A stretch of 31,243 nucleotides of DNA from an uncultured Porphyromonas sp. (GTDB lineage Bacteria; Bacteroidota; Bacteroidia; Bacteroidales; Porphyromonadaceae), in NCBI RefSeq assembly GCF_902489635.1, contig NZ_CABUAN010000026.1, positions 1 through 31,243 of the forward strand, given 5' to 3'. A program made the translations under genes and the position numbers. The notes below the pieces were generated by a model that saw only the letters and a list, made by a program, of their open reading frames with translations, did not search any database and had not been told where the DNA came from. Position 1 is the stretch's first letter, and each line of letters starts with the position of its first letter. Below are positions 7,498 to 15,211 of this stretch, piece after piece.

Positions 7498-9440
7498 AGC
7501 AGAGACTCGCTTACTCCTTTTACACGACCCGACAGTCGCTCCTGACCACATTACTAATGCTTCCGCTACTCCTCAGTACAGGTTGTAGCAAAGTCCGAGA
7601 GGGCGTCTTCAGCTCTGCCCCCCTCCTCGTAGACTATGTCGATGTGCATCAGGGTACGTGGGATGCCGAGCATAGCGAGGAGATATTTCCCATCGTACAG
7701 CTCCCGCATAGCCTACTGCGCATCATTCCATTCAAAGAGAGCTTGCGGTCGGCTCGTATCAAGGGGCTGCCACTCTACACACCTGACATCGATGGTCGCC
7801 CGCTCTTTTACCTAATCCCCGAGAGTGCCCATACGAATCAAGACCCCTCGGGGAGACTGAGCTTCGACTTTCAGGAGATCACCCCATACAGCTACCACCT
7901 ATACCTCGATGAGCTACAGGTCAATGTGGACTTTTCGCTCACCTCTATGAGTGGTCTCTATGATCTCTCCTCACGTGATTACAACGGCAGTGACTCACGT
8001 CAGCTCTCCTTATATATAGACCGCCGTGACTCGACTACGTGGGAGCAAGTGGCCGATGACGCCATCGCCGCTGAGGTCGCTTACGGCGGCACCTCTCCGA
8101 CACGCATCTACCTCTACCTGCAGCTCAACACGAATATAGAGCAGATGACGAGTAGCATATCCCCCAGCGACACCACCTATGAGCGCCTCACCTTACAGCT
8201 ACAGAAGCCAAACAAGCGGATCGTCGCCAAGTACGCTATATCTCTCATCAGTTGCGAGCAAGCTAAGCGAAACTTAACCACGCAGATCCAGAGCTTCGAA
8301 TACTCGCCACTGGTCAAGGCGGCACGCAACGAATGGCAGAAGACGCTGCGCCAAGTGGAGGTCTCTGGCGGTACAGAGGTAAACATGCGTAAGTTTTACA
8401 CCGCACTGTACCGCTCGCACCTATGGCCCGTGAGCATCTCCGAAGATGGGCAGTACTACTCGCCTATCGATGACTCGGTGCATAGCGATGAGGGGATCAC
8501 GCAGTACAGCCAAGATGACCTAATATACACCTACGAGACCAACTACCCCCTACTGATGCTCCATGAGCCAGATATGATGGAGGAGATCATTGTGTCATAT
8601 CTGCGTGCTATACGTGACTCCGGAGGACGGCTCCTAGAGACGCTCGACCTAGGCAGTGTGGTCTACACAGAGGAGTCGCCGCTTCTCTTCCTACTGACCG
8701 ATGCGCTTGCCAAGGGCCTCCTCGACCAAGACATCAAGCAAGCCTTTGAGGTGCTGCGCATCGCCATCGACGCCGAACCTGAGCGACGTTCGGGCTACAA
8801 GCTCTGGTGTCTCTCGCAGCTAGCCAATAGTATCGGCTACACCGCCCTAGCGAGAGAGTACGCAGAGCTTAGCGATACCTACCCTCCAGCACCAGGCCGA
8901 CTGACGGCACAGCAAGTCGCCTCGATCTTGGATCACCCCAGCGATGCTACTCCTGTACTACTACCAGAGGGGCAGATCAATATAGATAGTCTCTTCAGCA
9001 TTTCGCTACACTCGCTCAATGTAGACCCCGACCTCTTTGCCTTCCTCTTTACCTACAACCTGATGGGTCGTCCACACGATGCGCAGAAGTTCGTACGCCA
9101 CACCATCGACTACTTCTTTGGGGTAGGCTCCTTCGGCTACCCTGGTCCTGATGACTACGGCTCTCTCAGCGCATCGCTTGTCTTTGCCATGATGGGCTTA
9201 TATCCTGTAGCACCTGGCATCAATGGGTACTCGATCGTCGCACCTTCCTTCAACGAGATCAACATCAATATGGGTGGCGGGCGCCATCTCACGATCAAAG
9301 CGCAGGGAGCCTCTCAAGTCAATAAGTACATCTCAGACCTCACCATCGGAGGGCGACCTCGTACCGTCTACTGGGTCAAACACAGCCAGATAGCCAGCGG
9401 AGGAACCATCTCCATGTTTCTCTCCGATACTGACAATTGA
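7494..9440 (+). CDS. Lipoprotein, diverged GH92-like protein
   Basis: A 648-residue lipoprotein (LLLSTGC, Cys31 as lipidation site) similar to glycoside hydrolase family 92, Ca-dependent exo-alpha-mannosidases. Recognisable family blocks are MRKFYTALYRSHLWPV (about 301-316), TNYPLLMLHEPDM, LLTDALAKGLLDQD, and near the C-terminus GPDDYGSLSASLVFAMMGLYPVAPG followed by the NKYISDLTIGG strand. The usual N-terminal 'iGtggnG..fPG' entry, the 'SlWDtyR' block (here DLIYTYETNYPLL) and the block normally carrying the 'TLEYAydD' catalytic region are altered or not recognisable. The DD of GPDDYG is kept. I expect a surface or periplasmic protein of GH92 fold; mannosidase activity is doubtful. It is translationally coupled to the upstream DUF721 gene. 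Confidence 0.75.
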   Translation: MKQRLAYSFYTTRQSLLTTLLMLPLLLSTGCSKVREGVFSSAPLLVDYVDVHQGTWDAEHSEEIFPIVQLPHSLLRIIPFKESLRSARIKGLPLYTPDIDGRPLFYLIPESAHTNQDPSGRLSFDFQEITPYSYHLYLDELQVNVDFSLTSMSGLYDLSSRDYNGSDSRQLSLYIDRRDSTTWEQVADDAIAAEVAYGGTSPTRIYLYLQLNTNIEQMTSSISPSDTTYERLTLQLQKPNKRIVAKYAISLISCEQAKRNLTTQIQSFEYSPLVKAARNEWQKTLRQVEVSGGTEVNMRKFYTALYRSHLWPVSISEDGQYYSPIDDSVHSDEGITQYSQDDLIYTYETNYPLLMLHEPDMMEEIIVSYLRAIRDSGGRLLETLDLGSVVYTEESPLLFLLTDALAKGLLDQDIKQAFEVLRIAIDAEPERRSGYKLWCLSQLANSIGYTALAREYAELSDTYPPAPGRLTAQQVASILDHPSDATPVLLPEGQINIDSLFSISLHSLNVDPDLFAFLFTYNLMGRPHDAQKFVRHTIDYFFGVGSFGYPGPDDYGSLSASLVFAMMGLYPVAPGINGYSIVAPSFNEININMGGGRHLTIKAQGASQVNKYISDLTIGGRPRTVYWVKHSQIASGGTISMFLSDTDN

Positions 9441-9459
9441 TACTTTCTTCTCGCACTAC

Positions 9460-9490
9460 TTGCACATGTAGCAAAAATGTTGTAAGTTAG
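9460..9490 (+). promoter_or_regulatory. Promoter of the small HTH gene
   Basis: TTG at 9460-9462, 20 bases, then TAAGTTAG at 9483-9490 (TAnnTTTG with one mismatch). It predicts a start near 9497 and a leader of about 40 bases. Confidence 0.5.
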
Positions 9491-9535
9491 TAGCGGATTA
9501 AGGAAACACATACAAATCATTAAGTACATACAGTT

Positions 9536-9796
9536 ATGGCAAAGGAAACAATCTCATTCAACGAACTGCGTCGCATCAAGGATAGCCTACCCGATGGCTC
9601 TATGCACAAGATCGCAGAGCAACTAGGACTCCGCGTAGACACTGTCAGAAACTACTTCGGCGGAGCCAACTATGAGGAGGGCCGTGGTGCAGGAGTGCAC
9701 ATCGAGGCAGGTCCCGACGGTGGGGTCGTGGTCATCGATGACAACACCATCCTCAATCAGGCACGTACCATCATAGGAGAGGAGCCTGTCCTCTAA
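9536..9796 (+). CDS. Small helix-turn-helix DNA-binding protein
   Basis: An 86-residue protein. Residues 8-40 (RIKDSLPDGSMHKIAEQLGL followed by RVDTVRNYFGG) form a clear helix-turn-helix of the kind found in short XRE/LacI-like regulators: a helix, the AEQLGL turn and a recognition helix starting at VDTVRNYF. The tail (GVHIEAGPDGGVVVIDDNTILNQARTII) is a glycine-rich beta-hairpin followed by a helix that may serve dimerisation. As far as I recall, proteins of this shape are conserved and often abundant in Bacteroidota but without assigned targets. It has its own promoter (9460-9490) and is followed by a hairpin at 9812-9843, so it is monocistronic. Function beyond DNA binding is not inferred. 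Confidence 0.8.
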   Translation: MAKETISFNELRRIKDSLPDGSMHKIAEQLGLRVDTVRNYFGGANYEEGRGAGVHIEAGPDGGVVVIDDNTILNQARTIIGEEPVL

Positions 9797-9811
9797 GCAA
9801 GAAAAGCTCGC

Positions 9812-9843
9812 AGCAGTCAGTGGCCTACCAGTCACTGACTGCT
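9812..9843 (+). terminator. Hairpin after the HTH gene
   Basis: AGCAGTCAGTG (9812-9822) pairs perfectly with CACTGACTGCT (9833-9843) across a 10-base loop. There is no strong T-run after it, so termination strength is uncertain. Confidence 0.55.
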
Positions 9844-9916
9844 CCTCTATGACCTTATCATCGGATTGTCGAGACTCATCGGCACTCCACTCATATCCAC
9901 CATTATCACTACATCT

Positions 9917-11101
9917 ATGCCACAAGACAAAGACCAGTCCAAGCTGGTGACTGTAGCTATACACACCTACGAGAAGGCGCAGATACTCCAGAGCCTACTC
10001 CAAAGCCAAGGGATACCAGCTACACTACACAACGTAAATACTGTACAGCCTGTCTTCTCAACGGGCGTACGTGTGCGCATCGCAGAGCGTGACCTACCTC
10101 GGGCACTAGCCTATATAGAGGATCTCAAGTGGGATCTAGACGAGGCATACGATGTCCTACAGGAGAAGTCAGACCTAGCTAGCGAATCGCCAGATACAGC
10201 TCACGTCGCTGCATACAAAGGATATGTCCTCATCCCTGTCGACTTCAGCGTCTACACGGACAAGATAGTCAAGCTAGGCTTCCACTTTGCAGCACGCCGC
10301 CAGCTACACGTACTACTCATGCACGTGTATACGGGGACGTTGCCACAGATGAACTTCCCTTATGGCGACTTCACAGCACTCCTACCTCAGATCCAAGCAG
10401 CTTCTAACCAAGAGGCTAAAAGAGCTGAGCAGCAGATGAACGATCTGACCAAAGAGATCGATGCCAAGATGGCTGAGGGCACCCTCCCAGAGGTCACCTA
10501 CCGCACCACCATCCGTGACGGCATACCAGCCGATGAGATACTACGCTACGCTAAACGCAACCTCCCAGCCATCATCATCATGGGTACACGAGGCAAGACC
10601 GAAGATAGTGACTACATCGTCGGTAGTGTCGCTGCCGAGATCATTGATCGTGCACAAGCTCCTGTCTTGGTGGTTCCCGAGAAGGTTGTCATAGATGATC
10701 TCATGCAGGTCAAGCATGTAGGCGTAGCGACCAGCTTCGACCAGCGAGACTTAGTACTCTTTAATCAGATGATGCTGCTGATGGCACCCCTAGAGCCTGA
10801 GTATAGACTCTTTAATGTGTCACGCTCTGAGGGCAAGTGGGGAGACGTACAGCTACAAGCTATACAGGAGTACAATAAGCAGCAGTACCCCAATGCACAC
10901 ATCGAGTGGACCAAGCTCAGCGAGGGTGAGCTCTATGCGGCTCTAGAGGATTTCGTCTCAGAGCATCAAATCGAGCTGATTGTGGTCAATACCTACAAGC
11001 GCCGTGTACTCGCCAAGCTCTTCAACCCGACCATGGCACGACGTATGCTCTTCCACACAGGGACACCTATCCTTGTGATGCACAGCAACTCATCACGATA
11101 A
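9917..11101 (+). CDS. DUF2007-Usp-Usp fusion, universal stress protein
   Basis: A 394-residue protein with three parts. Residues 10-75 (VTVAIHTYEKAQILQSLLQSQGIP, then RVRIAERDLPRALAYIED) look like DUF2007, a putative signal-transducing ACT-like domain. Two universal stress protein domains follow. The first (about 85-255) carries the nucleotide-binding motif G-x2-G-x9-G-S as GTRGKTEDSDYIVGS, so it probably binds ATP. The second (about 260-394) ends VVNTYKRRVLAKLFNPTMARR and lacks that motif. Start 9917 (MPQDKDQ) is preferred over the in-frame TTG at 9866, whose extra 17 residues look like translated leader. The gene stops 15 bases before a 175-bp repeat element that separates it from a terminator at 11324-11357. 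Confidence 0.85.
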   Translation: MPQDKDQSKLVTVAIHTYEKAQILQSLLQSQGIPATLHNVNTVQPVFSTGVRVRIAERDLPRALAYIEDLKWDLDEAYDVLQEKSDLASESPDTAHVAAYKGYVLIPVDFSVYTDKIVKLGFHFAARRQLHVLLMHVYTGTLPQMNFPYGDFTALLPQIQAASNQEAKRAEQQMNDLTKEIDAKMAEGTLPEVTYRTTIRDGIPADEILRYAKRNLPAIIIMGTRGKTEDSDYIVGSVAAEIIDRAQAPVLVVPEKVVIDDLMQVKHVGVATSFDQRDLVLFNQMMLLMAPLEPEYRLFNVSRSEGKWGDVQLQAIQEYNKQQYPNAHIEWTKLSEGELYAALEDFVSEHQIELIVVNTYKRRVLAKLFNPTMARRMLFHTGTPILVMHSNSSR

Positions 11102-11116
11102 AGCTCTCCTAGCTAA

Positions 11117-11291
11117 GAGACTGTTGCATAAAGGCGAATCGCTGTGTTGCTTTCGGGATTCGGCTTCGGTCACATACGGAGGTATGCTCCCTTCAGACCT
11201 CACCCTCAGCGCCTTGCGCTTCATCCTTTCTGCAAAGTCAGGACAATCTTGCAAACAAGATTGTGAGACTGTTGACTTTCGCAACAGTCTC
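11117..11291 (-). mobile_element. 175-bp hairpin element, copy 1 (MITE-like)
   Basis: The element is bounded by perfect 11-bp inverted repeats, GAGACTGTTGC at 11117-11127 and GCAACAGTCTC at 11281-11291, and flanked on both sides by AGCTAA (11111-11116 and 11292-11297), a likely target duplication. It matches 29251-29425 in inverted orientation with 6 differences and no gaps in 175 bases. Its right end holds two hairpins: 11265-11291 (10-bp stem) and 11243-11264 (9-bp stem). A 63-codon minus-strand frame crosses it but starts at TTG and runs into the flank, so I do not call a gene. It is too small for a transposase and must be mobilised in trans, if at all. Confidence 0.8.
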
Positions 11292-11323
11292 AGCTAAAGG
11301 AAGAAGATAGACAACTACAAGAA

Positions 11324-11357
11324 GAGCTCCGTAAGTCTACGTGGACTTGCGGAGCTC
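11324..11357. terminator. Bidirectional terminator between usp and DUF4252 gene
   Basis: GAGCTCCGTAAGTC (11324-11337) pairs with GACTTGCGGAGCTC (11344-11357), with one G-T wobble and a 6-base loop, followed by TCTTTAT on the plus strand. It lies between convergent genes. It was presumably the native usp terminator before the 175-bp element inserted. Confidence 0.75.
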
Positions 11358-11391
11358 TCTTTATATGTCGGGTTCAGCCGCTACGATTGGG

Positions 11392-11964
11392 TTACTTGTC
11401 TGAGGGAAAAGCTGAGGAGACGAGCTTCTGGATGTCCTTCGGAGTAAAGTCGCCCGTCAGACCGACTACATAGTACTCATCTCCATCCTGGACAGAGATG
11501 AGTAGCTCTGGACACTTGCGCCAGCACCAGATGCCAGACTCTCGAGAGACGATCTGCACCTTGAGATTATCTTCTGATTGGTTGACCGTAAGCAGTGGCT
11601 TGATAGAGCGATGCAGTCCAGGCGTCAGCATCGGGGCAAACGCCTTCTGCAGCTTGTCGATAGTCTCAGGCGTTGAGGCGATGTATACATCGAGAGACTT
11701 CAGCTTCTTGAGGAGCGCCTTGACGCTAGCCATGACAGAGGAGTTACTATCCTCCTTGATCATCTTCATGATACTCTCCATAGGGATCATATCCAGCATG
11801 TTTTCATTGAAGGAGAAGATCTGCACACCATCCGCAGCCGTGGGTAGCGCCTTGGCATCTACATACTTGAAGGGGCTAGTCTGTGCCATAGCACCTAGCG
11901 TTACGGTCAGCACCAGTAGCATAGCTACCAGTTTAGACAACAGGGGTAAAGAGATTCGTTTCAT
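11392..11964 (-). CDS. Exported DUF4252-like protein
   Basis: A 190-residue protein with a signal peptide (hydrophobic residues 8-25, cleavage likely after GAMAQ). It resembles DUF4252, a Bacteroidota family of small periplasmic or secreted proteins of unknown function: a helix-rich N-terminal half with a 'LKKLKSLDVYIAS' segment, a middle strand region (DNLKVQIVSRESG), and the C-terminal ISVQDGDEYYVVGLTGDFTPKDIQKL typical of the family's end. Two cysteines (WCWRKCPELL) could form a disulfide. No lipobox is seen. It points toward the usp gene and ends at a shared terminator. The family assignment is from pattern memory and could be wrong. Confidence 0.65.
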   Translation of the reverse strand: MKRISLPLLSKLVAMLLVLTVTLGAMAQTSPFKYVDAKALPTAADGVQIFSFNENMLDMIPMESIMKMIKEDSNSSVMASVKALLKKLKSLDVYIASTPETIDKLQKAFAPMLTPGLHRSIKPLLTVNQSEDNLKVQIVSRESGIWCWRKCPELLISVQDGDEYYVVGLTGDFTPKDIQKLVSSAFPSDK

Positions 11965-11989
11965 ATAAGAATATCGGGTTGATAAATAA

Positions 11990-12187
11990 TTAGTCTACAA
12001 CTATTTCAGATCGTGCCACAGCAGCATTGTCATAAGCCCTGTAGGCGTTACTATATGATAGACGAACATGAGATCGAAATGTTGCAAAGGTTCTTAAAAA
12101 TGCGAACCACGAAATGGAGAGGCTAAACTGTGAAGCTAGAAGCCTCTGTAGACTCTCAAGTAAATCCTCATGAGAGAAATCGACCAC
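11990..12187 (-). CDS. Doubtful small ORF
   Basis: A 65-codon frame beginning MVDFSHEDLLESLQRLLASQ from a GTG. The frame has no stop for a further 28 codons upstream. Its composition is protein-like (amphipathic helix pattern), but I recognise no family, there is no ATG, and several short inverted repeats lie in the same stretch. It may be noncoding leader of the DUF4252-like gene, a gene remnant, or chance. Confidence 0.2.
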   Translation of the reverse strand: MVDFSHEDLLESLQRLLASQFSLSISWFAFLRTFATFRSHVRLSYSNAYRAYDNAAVARSEIVVD

Positions 12188-12266
12188 ACGGCTGAGCTGG
12201 ATCGAGATTATCTCGAGGGGGAGATCCAGATGCCCTAATGAAATGACTCTCTTGGGTCAGAGAGTC
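12089..12266. other. Cluster of five short inverted repeats in a gene-poor stretch
   Basis: Within 178 bases lie GGTTC/GAACC (12089-12108), AGAGGCT/AGCCTCT (12118-12147), CTCTCA/TGAGAG (12153-12176), CTGGATC/GATCCAG (12197-12229, with TCGAGA/TCTCGA nested inside) and GACTCTCT/AGAGAGTC (12245-12266). They lie upstream of the nrdJ promoter and upstream of the minus-strand DUF4252 gene. No known riboswitch is recognised. Bases 12267-12424 hold nothing I can identify and are AT-rich. Confidence 0.4.
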
Positions 12267-12424
12267 AACCATTTACGCCAGCATCGTACAGCTTTCCTCC
12301 AATGAGAGTTTTCAAAACGGTCAACTTGTCGACATTAGGCTTTTCTGTACACTACTTTATATGAGATAGATACGATTTTATTTCGGACAACTTTTCAACA
12401 ACCGATGTTTTTCCAGTTGATTTA

Positions 12425-12456
12425 TTTGCCCACGTCAATTATTGGTTGTAATATTG
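12425..12456 (+). promoter_or_regulatory. nrdJ promoter
   Basis: TTTG at 12425-12428, 20 bases, then TAATATTG at 12449-12456, close to TTTG-N19/20-TAnnTTTG. Transcription would start near 12463, leaving an AT-rich leader of about 82 bases before the GTG at 12545. Confidence 0.7.
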
Positions 12457-12544
12457 CAAAGAATTTCGCAGAGTCAAATTTAGTTTCTCTACAGTTTGAC
12501 TTCTGAACAGACTTATTTTTCTAACCCTTCATACATCTATTCCA

Positions 12545-15118
12545 GTGAAGCAAAAGACATATTCCTTTGATGAGGCTTATCAAGCCACGTTAGAGTACTT
12601 TGGTGGTGATGAGCTGGCCGCCAAAGTGTGGGTGACCAAGTACGCCCTCAAGGACAGCTACGGCAACATCTACGAGCAGACCCCTCGCGACATGCATCAG
12701 CGCATAGCTCGGGAGCTGGTCCGCATAGAGCACAACTACCCAAACCCGCTCTCTGAGAGTGAGCTGACAGATCTGATGGATCACTTCCGCTATATCGTGC
12801 CTCAGGGCAGCCCGATGACCGGCATTGGCAATAACTACCAGATTGCCTCCCTCTCAAACTGCTTTGTCATCGGCCTAGACGGTGAGCCAGACTCGTACGG
12901 TGGCATCATCCGCATCGACGAGGAGCAGGTACAGCTGATGAAGCGCCGTGGTGGCGTGGGGCACGACCTGTCGCACATTCGTCCTAAGGGTTCGCCCGTC
13001 AAGAACTCCGCCCTAACCTCTACGGGCTTAGTACCCTTTATGGAGCGCTACTCCAACTCGACGCGTGAGGTAGCACAAGATGGTCGTCGTGGTGCGCTCA
13101 TGCTCACGGTATCGATCAATCACCCTGACAGCGAGTCCTTTATCGATGCTAAGATGACCGAGGGTAAGGTAACAGGTGCCAACGTCTCAGTACGCATCGA
13201 CGATGCCTTTATGCAGGCAGTCGTAGATGACAAGGAGTATGTGCAGACCTATCCTATACACTCGAAGGAGCCTAAGTTCACCCGCACCATTCAGGCGCGC
13301 CAGCTATGGGACAAAATCATCTACAACGCTTGGCGGAGTGCTGAGCCTGGGGTGCTCTTTTGGGACACCATCATCCGCGAGTCTGTACCTGACTGCTACG
13401 CGGATCTAGGCTTCAAGACTATCTCGACCAACCCCTGCGGTGAGATACCCCTCTGTCCGTACGATAGTTGCCGTCTGCTGGCGATCAACCTCTACAGCTA
13501 TGTGCGCAACCCCTTTACGGCAAAGGCTTCGTTTGACTTTGATCTCTTCCGTGATCACGTTGCCAAGGCACTTCGCATCATGGATGATATCATTGACCTG
13601 GAGGCAGAGAAGATCGATGCGATCCTCATGAAGATCGCCGCAGATACAGAGACCGAAGAGGTCAAAGCGGCTGAGCGTGAGCTGTGGCGCAAGATCAAGC
13701 GCAAGACCCTCCTCGGACGTCGTACGGGCGTCGGCATCACCGCCGAGGGCGATATGCTCGCTGCGATGGGCATGCGCTACGGCTCGGACGAGGCTATCAG
13801 CTTTGCAGAGGAGGTGCAGAAGACGCTCTGTCTATCAGCTTACGCTAGCTCGGTACAGTTGGCTAAGGAGCGTGGAGCCTTTGATCTCTATGACACAGAG
13901 CGTGAGAAGGACAATCCCTTTATCCAGCGCGTTGCCAAGGCTGATCCAAAGCTCTATGAGGAGATGAAGAAGTTCGGCCGTCGTAATATAGCGATGCTGA
14001 CGATCGCTCCTACGGGCTCGACGAGCCTTATGACGCAGACTTCGTCAGGTATCGAGCCGGTCTTTATGCCTGTCTACAAGCGCAGACGTAAGGTCAATCC
14101 TAACGACAAGAACGTCAAGGTGGACTACACCGACGAGACGGGAGACACCTTTGAGGAGTACACGGTCTACCACCACAACTTCCTCACCTGGATGAAGACC
14201 AATGGCTACGACCCCAAGAAGAACTATTCGCACGAAGAGCTGCAAGAGCTGGTCGCTAAGTCGCCCTATCACAAGGCTACCGCCAACGATGTGGACTGGG
14301 TCGCCAAAGTCAAGATGCAAGGACGCATACAGCAATGGGTGGATCACAGCATCAGCGTGACGATCAACCTCCCCTCCGACATCTCTCAGGAGATGGTGGC
14401 TACGCTTTACATTGAGGCGTGGAAGGCTGGCTGCAAGGGTTGCACCGTATATCGTGAGGGTTCCCGCTCAGGCGTGCTCATCTCGGAGGAGCAGCAAAAG
14501 AAAGAGAAGCAAGCAAAGGAGGAGCAAGAGGCTGCTGCGGAGATCCCCGTAGAGCCGGCACCTATGTCTCAGACTGTACACAAGCGTCCCAAGGTACTAG
14601 ATGCGGATATCGTGCGCTTTCAGAACAATAAGGAGAAGTGGATCGCCTTCGTCGGTTTGCTCGATGGTAAGCCTTACGAGGTCTTCACAGGTATCGCTGA
14701 CGATGACGAGGGTATCATGCTCCCCAAGAGCGTGACGAAGGGTAAGATCATCCGCAGCTACGACGAAGACGGCACGAAGCACTACGACTTCCAGTTCCAC
14801 AACAAGCGTGGCTTTAAGACCACGGTAGAGGGTCTAGACACAAAGTTCAACCCCGAGTACTGGAACTACGCTAAGCTCATCTCAGGCGTCCTCCGCTACC
14901 AGATGCCAATAGATCAGGTCATCAACCTTGTCCAGGGCATGGAGCTCAATGATGAGAGTATCAACACCTGGAAGAACGGTGTGGCTCGTGCTCTCAAGAG
15001 TTACCTCCCTAGCGGTACAGCCGTATCTGCCGCCTGCTCTAACTGCGGACAGCACACGCTGGTCTATCAGGAGGGTTGCCTCATCTGCACCAACTGCGGC
15101 TCCTCAAAGTGTGGCTAG
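12545..15118 (+). CDS. nrdJ: Adenosylcobalamin-dependent (class II) ribonucleotide reductase
   Basis: An 857-residue enzyme reducing ribonucleotides to deoxyribonucleotides with adenosylcobalamin as radical generator, so it works with or without oxygen. Diagnostic motifs are SLSNCFVIG with Cys106, TNPCGEIPL with the active-site Asn296, Cys298 and Glu300 (N-x-C-x-E), and IAPTGSTSLMTQTSSGIEP near residue 482. The C-terminal part (about 680-857) is a DUF/zinc-ribbon extension ending in two CxxC pairs (CSNCG, CTNCG), typical of the long class II form. The start is GTG at 12545; the reading MKQKTYSFDEAYQATLEYFGG fits the family. It is monocistronic, with its own promoter and a strong terminator 25 bases downstream. 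The cell needs B12, imported or made. Confidence 0.95.
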   Translation: MKQKTYSFDEAYQATLEYFGGDELAAKVWVTKYALKDSYGNIYEQTPRDMHQRIARELVRIEHNYPNPLSESELTDLMDHFRYIVPQGSPMTGIGNNYQIASLSNCFVIGLDGEPDSYGGIIRIDEEQVQLMKRRGGVGHDLSHIRPKGSPVKNSALTSTGLVPFMERYSNSTREVAQDGRRGALMLTVSINHPDSESFIDAKMTEGKVTGANVSVRIDDAFMQAVVDDKEYVQTYPIHSKEPKFTRTIQARQLWDKIIYNAWRSAEPGVLFWDTIIRESVPDCYADLGFKTISTNPCGEIPLCPYDSCRLLAINLYSYVRNPFTAKASFDFDLFRDHVAKALRIMDDIIDLEAEKIDAILMKIAADTETEEVKAAERELWRKIKRKTLLGRRTGVGITAEGDMLAAMGMRYGSDEAISFAEEVQKTLCLSAYASSVQLAKERGAFDLYDTEREKDNPFIQRVAKADPKLYEEMKKFGRRNIAMLTIAPTGSTSLMTQTSSGIEPVFMPVYKRRRKVNPNDKNVKVDYTDETGDTFEEYTVYHHNFLTWMKTNGYDPKKNYSHEELQELVAKSPYHKATANDVDWVAKVKMQGRIQQWVDHSISVTINLPSDISQEMVATLYIEAWKAGCKGCTVYREGSRSGVLISEEQQKKEKQAKEEQEAAAEIPVEPAPMSQTVHKRPKVLDADIVRFQNNKEKWIAFVGLLDGKPYEVFTGIADDDEGIMLPKSVTKGKIIRSYDEDGTKHYDFQFHNKRGFKTTVEGLDTKFNPEYWNYAKLISGVLRYQMPIDQVINLVQGMELNDESINTWKNGVARALKSYLPSGTAVSAACSNCGQHTLVYQEGCLICTNCGSSKCG

Positions 15119-15142
15119 CCACAGATAAGCACTAAACATCGG

Positions 15143-15179
15143 AAAACCCCACCATTGTGTGACACAATGGTGGGGTTTT
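15143..15179. terminator. Strong bidirectional terminator, nrdJ/osmC
   Basis: A 17-bp perfect stem, AAAACCCCACCATTGTG (15143-15159) with its complement at 15163-15179, around a 3-base loop. It has A- and T-runs on both sides, so it serves the convergent nrdJ and osmC transcripts. Confidence 0.9.
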
Positions 15180-15211
15180 GCTTTAGCTGGTAGGGGGAAA
15201 ACGTGCGCTCC

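Noticed and set aside
11093..11284. 63-codon frame across element copy 1, matched by a 61-codon frame at 29258-29443
   Set aside because: Both begin at TTG, both run out of the element into unrelated flanks, and the differences between copies include amino-acid changes. Similarity follows from the element being repeated.
12000..12544. Cobalamin riboswitch before nrdJ
   Set aside because: A B12-dependent enzyme made it worth checking, but I find no convincing B12 box or core, and the nrdJ promoter at 12425-12456 leaves only about 82 bases of leader.
12590..14800. Many long frames on the other strand within nrdJ
   Set aside because: They are by-products of codon bias in a strongly supported gene and show no independent motifs. 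The same applies to frames inside porZ, der, recG and others.
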